Shown here: one piece after another, positions 7,929 through 18,702 of the stretch
How the letters are laid out: every line of letters starts with the position of its first letter
How positions within the stretch are numbered: position 1 is the stretch's first letter
Origin: Ligilactobacillus equi DSM 15833 = JCM 10991
Lineage (GTDB): Bacteria; Bacillota; Bacilli; Lactobacillales; Lactobacillaceae
Length of the DNA: 56,764 nucleotides
Assembly: GCF_000615765.1 (NCBI RefSeq)
Contig: NZ_BAMI01000008.1
Span: forward strand, 1-56,764
Reading direction: 5' to 3'
Notes under the pieces: model-generated
Databases searched by the model: none
Told to the model about the DNA's origin: nothing
The model's input: only the letters and a program-made list of their open reading frames with translations
Made by a program: the position numbers and the translations under genes

Positions 7929-9299
7929 TTACCAGTTCCCCTTAAAGAGCCCTTGCCGCAATTCCGTCGCTGTCAGTGGTTCTTCTCTTTCAAACCCCTG
8001 GAAAGGCGAAATTGTCTGTAAAGCTGCGTTTTGATAATGGCGTGCCTTACGCACTGCATATTTTCGCAGTGAACCATCTTCGACATAGTTCATTAACTTA
8101 GCCGCCGGTGTCGTACGCGGATTTTCAATCCGATCTTCTAAATCATCCAATAACTCCTGATATTCCGGACCCAATTGAATCCGATTAGCATAAGCTGCTA
8201 AGGTCTGAAGGAAAGCTAGAGCTTTATTTTGGTAGCGGGTTGGTTGAGTTGGAGCTTCCAACGCCACCTCATTATTCATCTCATCTGCCCGCGACATAAT
8301 AGCGTTGACTTCGTCTTCTTTGATAGCCGGATTCATGATAAAGTAACTCGCCAATAAACGAATAAAACGTAGCGTGCTAGTCCGTACCCCAACGGAGCTA
8401 GAAGGATCTAAATCCAGCATCCGTAATTCAATGTAATCAATTCCATTTTTCTTAAGATCTTGGAGATTCTTTCCTCCTTTAAGGCGGACAGGTCCATGGA
8501 ATTCATAGTCAGAAATCAGTGTTCCATCTTTTGCTCCCGCTTCAATCCGTGCCACATAAGCTTTAACACTAGAATAATCACCAGAAAACTTGGTCCCAAA
8601 GCCTTGGGAACTTTGGCGAAGTGAACGGACTGCATGCGGTAATTCCTTATCTTTTTCAAAGTAATTAGCTTCTGCTACGGGACTGGCCCCAAAAAGATAC
8701 GTGATAAACCAACGATAACGAACAAAACCTTGCGCCACTACGGTGTACAAGTGATTGCGAACTTCAGTCTCATTTCGGAAGCGTTCTGGAAAATTTTGAA
8801 GCACTAATTTAATAATGTGCTCACTAATACTCAAATTAATATGTACTCCACATGGCGTGCCTTGAGACCAGCCACGACGTTTTGCCCACTCGACTAAATA
8901 AGCTTCTTTAGCTGGACCAGCTTTAGCAAAGACTAGGTTTTCCTTAGCTAAATTTTCCGGTGATTTGTCAGCGGGCAAGGCTGGTGGCATTGATAGAGGC
9001 CACAACATTTCTCCCGGAGCCAAGGCCACCCGTAAAGCTGTATTAATCCCATATAGGTAGTGCATGGCATCAATCGCATGCTCAGCTGAGGGGGTTACGA
9101 CTTCAGTCATCACTTCTAAATAATCAGTAGTAATCCAGGGGTTCGTTTTTTCATCACCAATCCCAGCCGGATATGGTTCCTTACTAAAATTTCCTTCTTC
9201 ATCAATCCGTTGCATCTCAATTTCCAATCCCATGGTGAAATCTGAGGTTTGTGCAACAGCCTCATTATCGAAGATTAACTGACCAATTCGGCTAAACAT
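7929..9299 (-). CDS. gshA: Glutamate-cysteine ligase (gamma-glutamylcysteine synthetase)
   Basis: About 456 residues, stand-alone GshA of the type found in lactobacilli. Early MGLEIEMQRID, the central GTPCGVHINLSISE and IELRMLDLDPSS are the ATP/glutamate-binding elements of the glutamate-cysteine ligase fold. It joins glutamate and cysteine by ATP-dependent ligation, the first step of glutathione or gamma-glutamylcysteine formation. No GshB domain is fused. The start is set at ATG 9299 since AGGGG is 9 nt upstream; an ATG at 9308 is too close to it. First gene of an operon with the SDR-like gene. Confidence 0.82.
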   Translation of the reverse strand: MFSRIGQLIFDNEAVAQTSDFTMGLEIEMQRIDEEGNFSKEPYPAGIGDEKTNPWITTDYLEVMTEVVTPSAEHAIDAMHYLYGINTALRVALAPGEMLWPLSMPPALPADKSPENLAKENLVFAKAGPAKEAYLVEWAKRRGWSQGTPCGVHINLSISEHIIKLVLQNFPERFRNETEVRNHLYTVVAQGFVRYRWFITYLFGASPVAEANYFEKDKELPHAVRSLRQSSQGFGTKFSGDYSSVKAYVARIEAGAKDGTLISDYEFHGPVRLKGGKNLQDLKKNGIDYIELRMLDLDPSSSVGVRTSTLRFIRLLASYFIMNPAIKEDEVNAIMSRADEMNNEVALEAPTQPTRYQNKALAFLQTLAAYANRIQLGPEYQELLDDLEDRIENPRTTPAAKLMNYVEDGSLRKYAVRKARHYQNAALQTISPFQGFEREEPLTATELRQGLFKGNW

Positions 9300-9405
9300 C
9301 TTAATCATCCCCTAATTTAAATTTAAAACATTTTTCATTATCATTATTATGCACTGATTATATCTTTGGTGCAACCTTAAATTGCCACCTTTTCAAACAA
9401 AAAGA

Positions 9406-9431
9406 AAAAACTCGCCAGCAAGCGAGTTTTT
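9406..9431 (-). terminator. Terminator of the purine permease gene
   Basis: AAAACTCGC - CAGCAA - GCGAGTTTT stem-loop with A/T runs on both sides, 20 nt after the permease stop. Confidence 0.85.
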
Positions 9432-9452
9432 CTCATTAACTTATCCTTTAAT

Positions 9453-10787
9453 TTAGCCGCGACTCAATACCCAGAAGAATACTAAAAAAACAAAGAATAG
9501 TACGTACATTAAAATAGGAACCTCTTTGCCCCTTTTAGCAGCAATCATCGTAATTGGATACATAATAACCCCTAAGGCTAAGCCATCAGCAATCGAGTAA
9601 GTTAAAGGCATTCCAGCTACAATTAAGAATGCTGGAATTGCGATTTCAATTTTACCCCAGTTAACCCGGGCTAAGTTTTCCGCCATTAAAACCCCAACAA
9701 TAATCAAAGCTGGTGCTGTTACATAGGTCGTAACTACAGCCAAAAGCGGGGAAAAGAACATCCCAAAGATAAATAACAAACCAGTCGTCACGGCCGTTAA
9801 ACCGGAACGTCCCCCTACGGCAATTCCGGCAGATGATTCCACATAAGTTCCTACCGGTGAAGTCCCTAACACGGTCCCGACTAACATGGCAGATGAGTCA
9901 GAAATTAAAGCTTTCCCAACTCTTGGAATTCGACCATCTTTATCGATAAAACCGGCTTGGGTCGTTAAACCAACTAAAGTCCCCGCTGTATCAAAGAAAG
10001 CCACCAGTAAAAAGGTCAAAATAACAATTACTAACTGAAAACTATTAATATCAGTCACATGAAAAATCGCTTGCCCAAAAGTTGGTTTCAGGCTAGGTGC
10101 AGCTGAGATCACCGAAGATGGCATGGGAGTCAGACCAGTCGCCACTCCAAAAACCGTTGCAATCGCCATCCCAATAAAAATTGCCCCGGGTACATTGAGC
10201 ACCATTAGAATCGCAATAGCAATTAAACCAACCACCGTAATCCAAGTTTGTCCTGCAAAACTTCCTAAAGTAACTAAGGTTGAACTATTTTTAACAATCA
10301 ACCCTCCACCTTGTAAACCGATAAAGGCAATAAACATTCCAATCCCAGCCGAGATGGCATACTTCAAATCTTGCGGAATAGCGTTAATGATGGCTTCCCG
10401 TAAAGAAGTAGCGGACATAATGATAAAGATAATGGCTGCGATGAAGGCCCCTGCTAGCGCTGTTGGCCAAGGAATTTTCATCCCTACACAAACAGAGTAA
10501 GCAAAGAAGGCATTAATTCCTAAGGATGGGGCTGTGGCAATGGGATACTTAGCCACAATCCCCATCATTAAACACCCAAAAGCCGAGGATAACGCTGTCG
10601 CCGTAAAGACCGCACCTTTATCCATCCCCGCTGCCCCTAAAACCGTAGGGTTAACAAAGAGGATATAACACATAGAAATAAAAGTGGTGAACCCCGCTAA
10701 AAGTTCGCGCTTTACCGAAGTATTTAAGGTATTAATGTTCCCATCTTCGTCTTTGACATTAAAAAAATAAGATTTAATTGCGTTCAC
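9453..10787 (-). CDS. NCS2/AzgA-type purine (guanine/hypoxanthine) permease
   Basis: A 444-residue polytopic membrane protein with 12-14 hydrophobic segments. FTTFISMCYILFVNP, TAPSLGINAFFAY and GTSPVGTYVESSAG are hallmark blocks of AzgA-like permeases (PbuG/PbuO in Bacillus), proton-driven importers of guanine, hypoxanthine or adenine. The start is GTG 10787 with GGAG 7 nt upstream. Upstream are two CGAACAT PurBoxes, supporting a purine role and PurR control. A close paralogue lies at 20159-21492. Confidence 0.9.
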   Translation of the reverse strand: MNAIKSYFFNVKDEDGNINTLNTSVKRELLAGFTTFISMCYILFVNPTVLGAAGMDKGAVFTATALSSAFGCLMMGIVAKYPIATAPSLGINAFFAYSVCVGMKIPWPTALAGAFIAAIIFIIMSATSLREAIINAIPQDLKYAISAGIGMFIAFIGLQGGGLIVKNSSTLVTLGSFAGQTWITVVGLIAIAILMVLNVPGAIFIGMAIATVFGVATGLTPMPSSVISAAPSLKPTFGQAIFHVTDINSFQLVIVILTFLLVAFFDTAGTLVGLTTQAGFIDKDGRIPRVGKALISDSSAMLVGTVLGTSPVGTYVESSAGIAVGGRSGLTAVTTGLLFIFGMFFSPLLAVVTTYVTAPALIIVGVLMAENLARVNWGKIEIAIPAFLIVAGMPLTYSIADGLALGVIMYPITMIAAKRGKEVPILMYVLFFVFLVFFWVLSRG

Positions 10788-10842
10788 AATAAGACTCCTT
10801 TTTCCAAACATTGAATTAAAGAACTAATAATTTCATACTTTT

Positions 10843-10871
10843 AATATACAACATTCAGGAAAAAGTGTAAA
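10843..10871 (-). promoter_or_regulatory. Promoter of the purine permease gene
   Basis: Minus strand -35 TTTACA (10871-10866), 17-nt spacer, -10 TATATT (10848-10843). The nearest PurBox core is about 25 bp upstream of the -35. Confidence 0.7.
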
Positions 10872-10887
10872 TACCTTCTTTATTATT

Positions 10888-10975
10888 AATTAATGTTCGT
10901 TTTTTATACCAAAGAAAATTTAATTATAATACTTAGATTTGGTATACTTTTTTCACATTAAAAACGAACATTATT
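10888..10975. promoter_or_regulatory. Pair of inverted PurBoxes inside a nested dyad
   Basis: TTAATGTTCGTTTTT (from about 10891) and AAAAACGAACATTA (10960-10973) are an inverted pair, each containing the CGAACAT core of PurR sites. Inside them TATACCAAA and TTTGGTATA form a second inverted pair. The same CGAAC-type motif occurs upstream of purR in this window. PurR in Firmicutes uses such boxes as operator or activator site. Confidence 0.7.
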
Positions 10976-11004
10976 TTAAAAGGTCGGATTGTATAATTTA
11001 AGTT

Positions 11005-11222
11005 GAACATTGCGTGAACAAAAAAACCATAATGATCTTTACCGCGCTTTACACCGCTTTATCCCCAAGGGACGTCCAATTGAAGAAGTTAGTGATGAGG
11101 AACTAATGCGGATTAACAGGATAATGAATACGATGCCACTCAAGTGTTTAAACTGGCGAACACCACTTGAAGTCTTTATGGAACATTATTGTTTATAATT
11201 TGTTCAATTTATTTCTTGCAAT
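11005..11222 (+). pseudogene. IS30 family transposase remnant, C-terminal end plus right terminal repeat
   Basis: Encodes RALHRFIPKGRPIEEVSDEE and WRTPLEVFMEHY, the C-terminal end of an IS30 transposase (last roughly 60 codons), with no start or catalytic core. The 3' sequence TTGTTCAATTTATTTCTTGC is the same as at the end of the second remnant at 17010-17030 and is probably the element's right inverted repeat. The remnant stops just upstream of the glpK promoter. Confidence 0.85.
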
Positions 11223-11236
11223 CTACCTTTTTTTAA

Positions 11237-12835
<1,599 letters not shown>

Positions 12836-12847
12836 GAGGAGTTCATT

Positions 12848-14674
12848 ATGTCTCTATCATTAAAAACACGTCCATCAACTTTAGAAAATTTAAAGAACGA
12901 AGAATATGATTTATTGGTCATTGGTGGTGGTATTACCGGGGCAGGGGTTGCCTTACAAGCAACGGCTTCAGGTTTGAAAACTGCCCTCTTAGAAATGCAA
13001 GATTTTGCTGAAGGAACTAGTTCACGTTCAACTAAATTAGTGCATGGTGGGATTCGTTACCTCAAGACTTTTGATGTCGGAGTGGTAGCTGACACTGTGA
13101 CAGAAAGAGCCGTAGTTCAAGGAATTGCTCCGCATATTCCACGCCCATTTCCAATGTTATTACCAATCTATGATGATCCATCATCAACTTTTGACATGTT
13201 CAGTGTTAAAATCGCTATGGATCTCTATGACCGTTTAGCAGGAGTTACAGGGACGCAATACGCTAACTACACAATCTCAGCACAAGAAGCTCTGCAACGT
13301 GAACCAAATTTAAAAAGTGAAAAATTGCTAGGTGCCGGGGTTTACTTGGACTTCGTTAATAATGATGCCCGATTAGTAATTGAGAATGTTAAAGAAGCCG
13401 CAGAAATGGGGGCTACTGTAGCTAGTCGAGTTAAAGTAGTCGGAATCTTACACGATGAAAATGGGAAAGCCAATGGGGTTAAAGCTCAAGATGTTCTAAC
13501 CGGTAAAGAATTTGAAGTTCACGCTAAAGTAGTTATGAATACTACCGGTCCTTGGGTTTCCAAGTTATTAAATATTGATAGTAAGGCGGAGGGCCCTACT
13601 ATTCGCCCAACTAAAGGGGTTCACTTGGTAATTGATGCTTCTCGTTTGAGTGTACCGCAACCAACTTATTCTGACTCAGGCATGGGTGATGGACGGATGT
13701 TCTTCGTTGTTCCACGAGAAGGTAAAACTTATTTTGGGACAACAGATACCGACTTTGACGGGGATTATGCTCACCCACGTGTCGAACAAGCTGATGTCGA
13801 CTACCTTCTTAAAGCTATTAACAATCGTTTCCCAGGCGCTGATATTACGATTAATGATATTGAAGCCAGTTGGGTTGGTTTACGACCACTACTTTCAGAT
13901 AATGGTAGTTCTGACTACAATGGTGGTGGTGCTAACGTTGGTAAGGTTTCTGATGAAAGTTTCAACAACTTAATTAAAATAGCTAATGAATATAGTGATG
14001 ATAAAGCAAGTCGTAGTGATGTAGAAAAAGCTATCTCTAGTTTAGAAACTGCCAGTGCTGAAAAAACCTTAAGTCCTTCACAAGTTTCTCGAGGTTCTTC
14101 TTTAGATGTTGCTGCTGATGGCTTGGTAACCTTATCGGGTGGTAAAATTACTGACTACCGTAAAATGGCTGCTGGAGCTATGGATTTACTGCGTCAAATT
14201 TTTGCTGAACAATACGGTATGGAACTTACGGAAATCGACTCTAAGACACTTCAAGTTTCAGGTGGACATTTTGATCCAACCAACGTGGATGCAACCATGA
14301 AATTCTATCAAAATATTGCCATGAGTAAAGGAATTCCAGCTGCAGAAGCTTTAGATTTAGCTAACCGTTATGGTTCAAACACAGGGCGTGTGGTCTCTTA
14401 CGCAGATCAAGTTGAGGCAGCTCCTGGCTTGAGTTTAGCTGATACTTTAAGTTTGCACTATTCTGTTAATGAAGAAGCCTCATATACTTTAGTGGACTTC
14501 TTATTACGGCGTACCAACTACATTTTATTCCATGAAGATGAATTAGCTCCTAAAAAAGATGCTTTTGTCAATGAAATGGCTAAGATTATGGGCTGGTCTG
14601 CACAAGAAAAAGCAGCACAAAAAGACGCTTTAGAAAGAGAAATTTCAAATACTCGTTTAGATTACTTAAAATAG
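12848..14674 (+). CDS. glpO: Type 1 alpha-glycerophosphate oxidase (hydrogen-peroxide forming)
   Basis: A 608-residue FAD enzyme of the GlpD/GlpO family: VIGGGITGAGVALQA dinucleotide fold at about residues 25-39 and SSRSTKLVHGGIRYL FAD contact. The central insertion (about residues 360-420, NEYSDDKASRSD region) is characteristic of GlpO from lactic acid bacteria and streptococci rather than respiratory GlpD. It oxidises glycerol 3-phosphate to dihydroxyacetone phosphate using O2 and makes H2O2. It sits 12 nt after glpK with AGGAGGAG before the ATG. Confidence 0.93.
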   Translation: MSLSLKTRPSTLENLKNEEYDLLVIGGGITGAGVALQATASGLKTALLEMQDFAEGTSSRSTKLVHGGIRYLKTFDVGVVADTVTERAVVQGIAPHIPRPFPMLLPIYDDPSSTFDMFSVKIAMDLYDRLAGVTGTQYANYTISAQEALQREPNLKSEKLLGAGVYLDFVNNDARLVIENVKEAAEMGATVASRVKVVGILHDENGKANGVKAQDVLTGKEFEVHAKVVMNTTGPWVSKLLNIDSKAEGPTIRPTKGVHLVIDASRLSVPQPTYSDSGMGDGRMFFVVPREGKTYFGTTDTDFDGDYAHPRVEQADVDYLLKAINNRFPGADITINDIEASWVGLRPLLSDNGSSDYNGGGANVGKVSDESFNNLIKIANEYSDDKASRSDVEKAISSLETASAEKTLSPSQVSRGSSLDVAADGLVTLSGGKITDYRKMAAGAMDLLRQIFAEQYGMELTEIDSKTLQVSGGHFDPTNVDATMKFYQNIAMSKGIPAAEALDLANRYGSNTGRVVSYADQVEAAPGLSLADTLSLHYSVNEEASYTLVDFLLRRTNYILFHEDELAPKKDAFVNEMAKIMGWSAQEKAAQKDALEREISNTRLDYLK

Positions 14675-14692
14675 AAAGTTGAGGACCCGCTT

Positions 14693-15397
14693 ATGAATGG
14701 CTTTCTCGGTGAATTCTTAGGAACATTGGTTTTGATAGTTCTCGGAACGGGGACAGGAGCTGCAGTTAATTTAAATAAATCTTATGCAAAAAATCAGCAG
14801 TGGCTTTTTATTACTATCGCTTGGGGTATGGCAGTAACATTTGGTGTTTATGTGGCAGGACAACTGGGCTCTGATGGTCACCTTAATCCAGCGGTAACTT
14901 TAGCTTTTGCAAGTTTTGGACTCTTTTCATGGTCTCATGTAGTTCCCTACTTACTTGGACAGTTTCTCGGTGCGTTTCTCGGTGCAGTACTTGTTATAGT
15001 ACATTATTACCCACATTTTAAAGAAACTAAAAATAATGAGGGTAATAGTGTAGGAATCTTTGCTACCGGTCCGGCGGTTTCTGATACCATTTTTAACTTT
15101 TTAAGTGAAGTAATCGCAACCTTCTTCTTTATTTTCACGCTATTAAATCTTGGAGATTTTACTCAGGGACTAAAACCGTTAATTGTTGGTCTCTTAATTA
15201 TGGTTATTGGTCAGGCACTCGGGGCAACCACAGGCTTTGCTTTGAATCCTGCGCGAGATTTCTCACCACGATTAGCATATTACCTTTTACCAGTTCCAAA
15301 TAAAGGAAACGCTAATTTTGGATATGCTTGGATTCCAATTATGGGGCCCATTATTGGTGGTTTACTAGCTACCTGGCTTCAAGTTATGATTAACTAA
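14693..15397 (+). CDS. glpF: Glycerol facilitator (aquaglyceroporin)
   Basis: A 234-residue MIP-family channel with six membrane segments and both NPA boxes: HLNPAVTLAF near residue 65 and FALNPARDFSPR near residue 185. The Asp after the second NPAR is the glycerol-facilitator mark. It lets glycerol enter for GlpK. Last gene of the operon, with TTGAGGA upstream of ATG 14693. Confidence 0.95.
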   Translation: MNGFLGEFLGTLVLIVLGTGTGAAVNLNKSYAKNQQWLFITIAWGMAVTFGVYVAGQLGSDGHLNPAVTLAFASFGLFSWSHVVPYLLGQFLGAFLGAVLVIVHYYPHFKETKNNEGNSVGIFATGPAVSDTIFNFLSEVIATFFFIFTLLNLGDFTQGLKPLIVGLLIMVIGQALGATTGFALNPARDFSPRLAYYLLPVPNKGNANFGYAWIPIMGPIIGGLLATWLQVMIN

Positions 15398-15455
15398 TTT
15401 GAAATGAATATAATGTAAAGTGGATTTAGTATAAAATTGCGGTTCTTTACGAGAT

Positions 15456-15490
15456 GCTGTGGATTCCTAATATGGGTGTCTGCAGCTTTT
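15456..15490 (+). terminator. Probable terminator of the glp operon
   Basis: GCTGTGGAT and GTGTCTGCAGC pair through about nine base pairs including wobbles, followed by TTTTTGTG, 58 nt after glpF. Confidence 0.5.
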
Positions 15491-15567
15491 TGTGTTTTAT
15501 GAGAAAAATCAAGGGGAGACTGGAAAAAAACTAGCTCTTTGGATAAAATTTAAGAAATACTGACAAT

Positions 15568-15618
15568 AAAAACCGCTAGATATCAACGTTCTTAGTAACG
15601 TAATATCTAGCGGTTTTT
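15568..15618. terminator. Large bidirectional terminator
   Basis: AAAAACCGCTAGATAT and ATATCTAGCGGTTTTT form a perfect 16-bp stem, with an inner ACGTT/AACGT stem. It separates the glp operon from the convergent flavin-binding protein gene. The 15398-15566 stretch has no gene. Confidence 0.92.
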
Positions 15619-15666
15619 CAATTTTGAGACTTTTCATTAAAAACGCAACTTCTTATGCTTTTTAAC

Positions 15667-16044
15667 TTAAATTTTTTGTTGAATATCAGTAACTTTAACC
15701 TTTAAAACTTTACGAATCCAAGGAAATTTAGCTTTCATTTCCTCAAAAATAGCACCATTTTCCAAAAATGATCCTTGACCATAAATATGAAAACCTGCAC
15801 CTGGCCCCTCTGTACCAATAACTTTCTTACTACCGACAGTCAAAGTAAGCGTGGAATCGCCTTCAAAATCATGTTCAATAGAGTGCATACCAGCTGCAGG
15901 AATATAAAGATTGTCATTAGCTAAATCAAGTTTTATATAAGACATCCATGTATTAACAACACTAGCTGGCTGAGCATTAACGGTAATAATAGTAACTGGA
16001 CCTTCATTTTCCATAACTTGGAGAAAAACTTCATTATTCATCAT
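15667..16044 (-). CDS. Pyridoxamine 5'-phosphate oxidase family (FMN-binding split-barrel) protein
   Basis: A 125-residue protein. The start ATG 16044 follows AGGGGG by 8 nt; upstream in-frame sequence is promoter. The sequence GPVTIITVNAQPASVVNTWM then LYIPAAGMHSIEHD and GKKVIG-like beta strands resemble small PNPOx-fold flavoproteins of lactobacilli. Function unknown; probably an FMN-dependent reductase. It lies between the glp operon and the NADH peroxidase-type gene, a redox setting, but has its own promoter. Confidence 0.7.
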   Translation of the reverse strand: MMNNEVFLQVMENEGPVTIITVNAQPASVVNTWMSYIKLDLANDNLYIPAAGMHSIEHDFEGDSTLTLTVGSKKVIGTEGPGAGFHIYGQGSFLENGAIFEEMKAKFPWIRKVLKVKVTDIQQKI

Positions 16045-16068
16045 CAATATTACCCCCTTATAAGGCTG

Positions 16069-16097
16069 ATTATAGTCTGTAAAGAATAAAATAGCAA
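16069..16097 (-). promoter_or_regulatory. Promoter of the PNPOx-like gene
   Basis: Minus strand -35 TTGCTA (16097-16092), 17-nt spacer, -10 TATAAT (16074-16069), 25 bp before the start codon. Confidence 0.72.
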
Positions 16098-16255
16098 TAA
16101 TTATAGCTATAAAGGAATGAAACGAACTATAACTAGATAGAAGATATGATACTAAGGAAGTTAGCAAACTTTAAATTTAATTCTTATAGGTAAAAGTTAA
16201 TAACAGATGTCCACAATAAGGAATATTGATTATCATAATGTACTAATTGTTAGTA

Positions 16256-16297
16256 TGTGCGTGGTGCTAGTTGATTGGCAAGTCATAGAATCCTAAA
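16256..16297. repeat. Solo end of the IS982-type element
   Basis: These 42 bases are identical to 18991-19032, one end of the IS982 element, starting TGTGCGTGGTGCTAGTT. No transposase follows; the sequence passes directly into an internally truncated IS30 gene. This is a relic of a second IS982 copy. Confidence 0.85.
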
Positions 16298-17033
16298 AGG
16301 ATGATATCGAAAGTAAAATCAAGGACTCTCATTGGGCTCCCGAAACAGTTGCGGCTATGTCTAAGAGTAAATTTTGCTTCAAATCAATCTATAACTGGAT
16401 TGATAATAACTTACTTGATATTCAGCTAGAAAACCTTCTAGATAAAGGAATTCGTAGAAGACGTGCAGCTGAAACTAGAGGGAAAGCTACTCAACAAGGT
16501 AAGTCCATTGAAGTCCGTCCTAAAGATGTTAATAAGCAACTTGTTTTTAGCCATTTTGAGGGCGATACAGTTCTTTCAGGTAAGACTAAAGGACAAGCTT
16601 TAGGAACGTTTTTAGAGCGTATGAGTCGCCTCTATATTGTGACACGTTTAAGCGACCGTAATAGTGCTGCCATGACGGAAGCTATCCTTAACTTAGCTGA
16701 AAAGTTAGGAACTAAAGGTATGAAGTCGATTGCTGTAGACCATGGGAAGGAATTCTCAGGTTACAAGCAAGTCGAAGAACAGTCTGATATTGACGTTTAC
16801 TTTGCCCACGCTTACGCGCCACATGAACGTGGAGCTAACGAGAATCGTAACCGTGCTTTACGCCGCTTTATCCCTAAGGGATGTCCAATTGAAGAAGTTA
16901 GTGATGAGGAACTAATGCGGATTAACTAGACAATGAATACGATGCCACTCAAGTGTTTAAACTGGCGAACACCACTTGAAGTCTTTATGGAGCATTACCG
17001 TTCATAATTTGTTCAATTTATTTCTTGCAATCT
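16298..17033 (+). pseudogene. IS30 family transposase, 5'-truncated and with a premature stop
   Basis: Frame open from about 16300 (DIESKIKDSHWAPETVAAMS) through HFEGDTVLSG, AVDHGKEFSG and YFAHAYAPHERGANEN, the DDE catalytic core with the Asp-Asp-Glu triad of IS30. The N-terminal DNA-binding part is gone, cut at the IS982 end. A TAG at 16927-16929 interrupts the C-terminus; the other remnant reads AACAGG there, so a substitution created the stop. Sequence resumes TMNTMPLKCLNWRTPLEVFM and ends with the same terminal repeat. Not functional. Confidence 0.9.
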
Positions 17034-17048
17034 GTCTTACGAAAACAA

Positions 17049-17077
17049 TTGACATCGCTTTCGAGAAGAACTATATT
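17049..17077 (+). promoter_or_regulatory. Promoter of the NADH peroxidase-type gene
   Basis: -35 TTGACA, 17-nt spacer, -10 TATATT: a near-consensus promoter beginning about 16 bp after the IS30 terminal repeat. Confidence 0.8.
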
Positions 17078-17123
17078 TAAGTTGTAAACAATGTTTTTTC
17101 GTCAAGATTAAGAGGTGTTTATT

Positions 17124-18491
17124 ATGGAAAAACAAAAAGTTATCATTGTCGGAGCCTCACATGGTGGCCACCAAAGCGCACTTGAACTTTTAGACAAGTA
17201 CGATAATGTTGATGTCACAATCTATGAAGCGGGTGATTTTGTCTCTTTCATGTCTTGCGGGATGCAGTTGTACTTGGAAGATAAGGCAACCGCTAAAGAT
17301 GATGTGCGAAACTTCGCCCCTGCTGACCTTGAAGCTAAGGGAGGGCGAATTTTCAACAATCACCAAGTCACAAAGATTAACGCTGATAAGAAGACAGTAA
17401 TCGTTAAAGACGTTTTAACTGACCAAGAAGAAGAGGTTTCCTACGATAAGTTAATTCTTAGTTCTGGGGTAACCCCTCAAACGCTACCTGTCCCAGGAAA
17501 TGACCTTGAAAATATCTACCTCATGCGTGGATATGACTGGGCCGGCAAGATTAAATCTGCTTTGAACAATCCCGCTATCAAGAATGTTGCGGTGATTGGG
17601 GCCGGAAATATCGGGATTGAAGCCGTCGAAGTCTTCGCCAATGCTGGGCGTAATGTCACGCTCTTAGATATGATTGACAAACCAATGGGCAATTATGTCA
17701 ACGATGAATTGGCAGACCTTGTCGCAGCTGAACTTGAAAAGCACCATGTCACCCAGGTCTTAGGGGCTAAAATTGAAGCCTTTGAAGGGGATGGTAAGGT
17801 CACAGCTATAAAGACGGACAAGGGTCAAGTTGATACAGACTTAGTAATTGTCGCAGCCGGAGTTAAACCAAATACAAAATGGCTTGAGGGCACCGTTGAT
17901 TTAACTGATCGGGGCTTTATCCAAACAGATGCTTACTTGCGCACTAATCTCCCTGATGTTTACGCAATTGGGGATGCTATCTTACCATGGTCCATCCCAG
18001 GTCAAGCTCACATGCCCGTCGCTTTGGCAACAACCGCACGCCGTGAAGCCATGTATCTTGCCAGTCACCTCTTTGAAAGTAAGCCATCCCGTCCATTTAA
18101 AGGAGTGGTGGGCTCTTCAGCATTTGGTGTCTTTGACTTACACGGGGCTTCAGCAGGGTTAAACACCTTTTCTGCTGGAAGAATTGGCAAGAAGATTGCG
18201 ACTTCACTTTATGAAGATTCCAAACGTCCGGCATACGTTCCAGAAAAAGACAATGCCAAAGTATACGTCAGCTTAACTTTTGATCCAGATAGTCACCAAA
18301 TTTTAGGTGGGGCAGTCTTATCTAGTGATGATATCACCGCCCAAACCAATGTCTTATCACTAGCGATTGAACATAAATTAAGCTTGGAAGATTTGGCTGA
18401 GGCCGACTTCTTCTTCCAACCAGGCTACGACCGTCAATGGAGTTTACTGAATTTGGCGGCACAACACGCCTTAGGTTGGGCAAGATTCTAA
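17124..18491 (+). CDS. NADH peroxidase/oxidase-type FAD-dependent oxidoreductase
   Basis: A 455-residue flavoprotein. VIIVGASHGGH carries the catalytic-type His13, SFMSCGMQLYLED carries the redox Cys45 (cysteine sulfenic acid centre), VIGAGNIGIEA is the NADH site and YAIGDAI the second FAD contact. NIYLMRG and SCGMQLYLE are closer to enterococcal NADH peroxidase (Npr) than to water-forming Nox, so it likely reduces H2O2 with NADH; an oxidase is the alternative. Start ATG 17124 with AAGAGG upstream. It sits 1.7 kb downstream of the H2O2-producing glp operon. Confidence 0.82.
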   Translation: MEKQKVIIVGASHGGHQSALELLDKYDNVDVTIYEAGDFVSFMSCGMQLYLEDKATAKDDVRNFAPADLEAKGGRIFNNHQVTKINADKKTVIVKDVLTDQEEEVSYDKLILSSGVTPQTLPVPGNDLENIYLMRGYDWAGKIKSALNNPAIKNVAVIGAGNIGIEAVEVFANAGRNVTLLDMIDKPMGNYVNDELADLVAAELEKHHVTQVLGAKIEAFEGDGKVTAIKTDKGQVDTDLVIVAAGVKPNTKWLEGTVDLTDRGFIQTDAYLRTNLPDVYAIGDAILPWSIPGQAHMPVALATTARREAMYLASHLFESKPSRPFKGVVGSSAFGVFDLHGASAGLNTFSAGRIGKKIATSLYEDSKRPAYVPEKDNAKVYVSLTFDPDSHQILGGAVLSSDDITAQTNVLSLAIEHKLSLEDLAEADFFFQPGYDRQWSLLNLAAQHALGWARF

Positions 18492-18503
18492 GATAAAGAC
18501 CGA

Positions 18504-18535
18504 GGTACTTCATGTAATGTGAGGTGCCTTTTTTT
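18504..18535 (+). terminator. Terminator of the NADH peroxidase-type gene
   Basis: GGTACTTCA and TGAGGTGCC pair over nine bases including wobbles, then TTTTTTT. Confidence 0.82.
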
Positions 18536-18616
18536 GTCGTTTCACGCAAACGTTATTATAACAAAAAGTCGTGACTATACATAAATTATAAGATAAGTTA
18601 ATTATCCGTAAGTTCC

Positions 18617-18676
18617 TATATATCAAGGTTTATAAGAATAAATTCTTTGATATATAAATTGATTGTCTGCTATATT
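18617..18676 (+). promoter_or_regulatory. Promoter with a 10-bp dyad upstream of the DUF1310 gene
   Basis: TATATATCAA (18617-18626) and TTGATATATA (18647-18656) are a perfect inverted pair 20 bp apart. The right arm includes a -35 TTGATA (18647-18652), 18 nt before a -10 TATATT (18671-18676). This could be an operator for an unknown regulator. Confidence 0.55.
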
Positions 18677-18702
18677 AAAGGTGCCCAAGAAAGGAAGATT
18701 TT

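Noticed and set aside
10800-11000. Purine riboswitch before the permease gene
   Set aside because: The conserved guanine/adenine aptamer loops are not present; regulation is better explained by the PurBox motifs.
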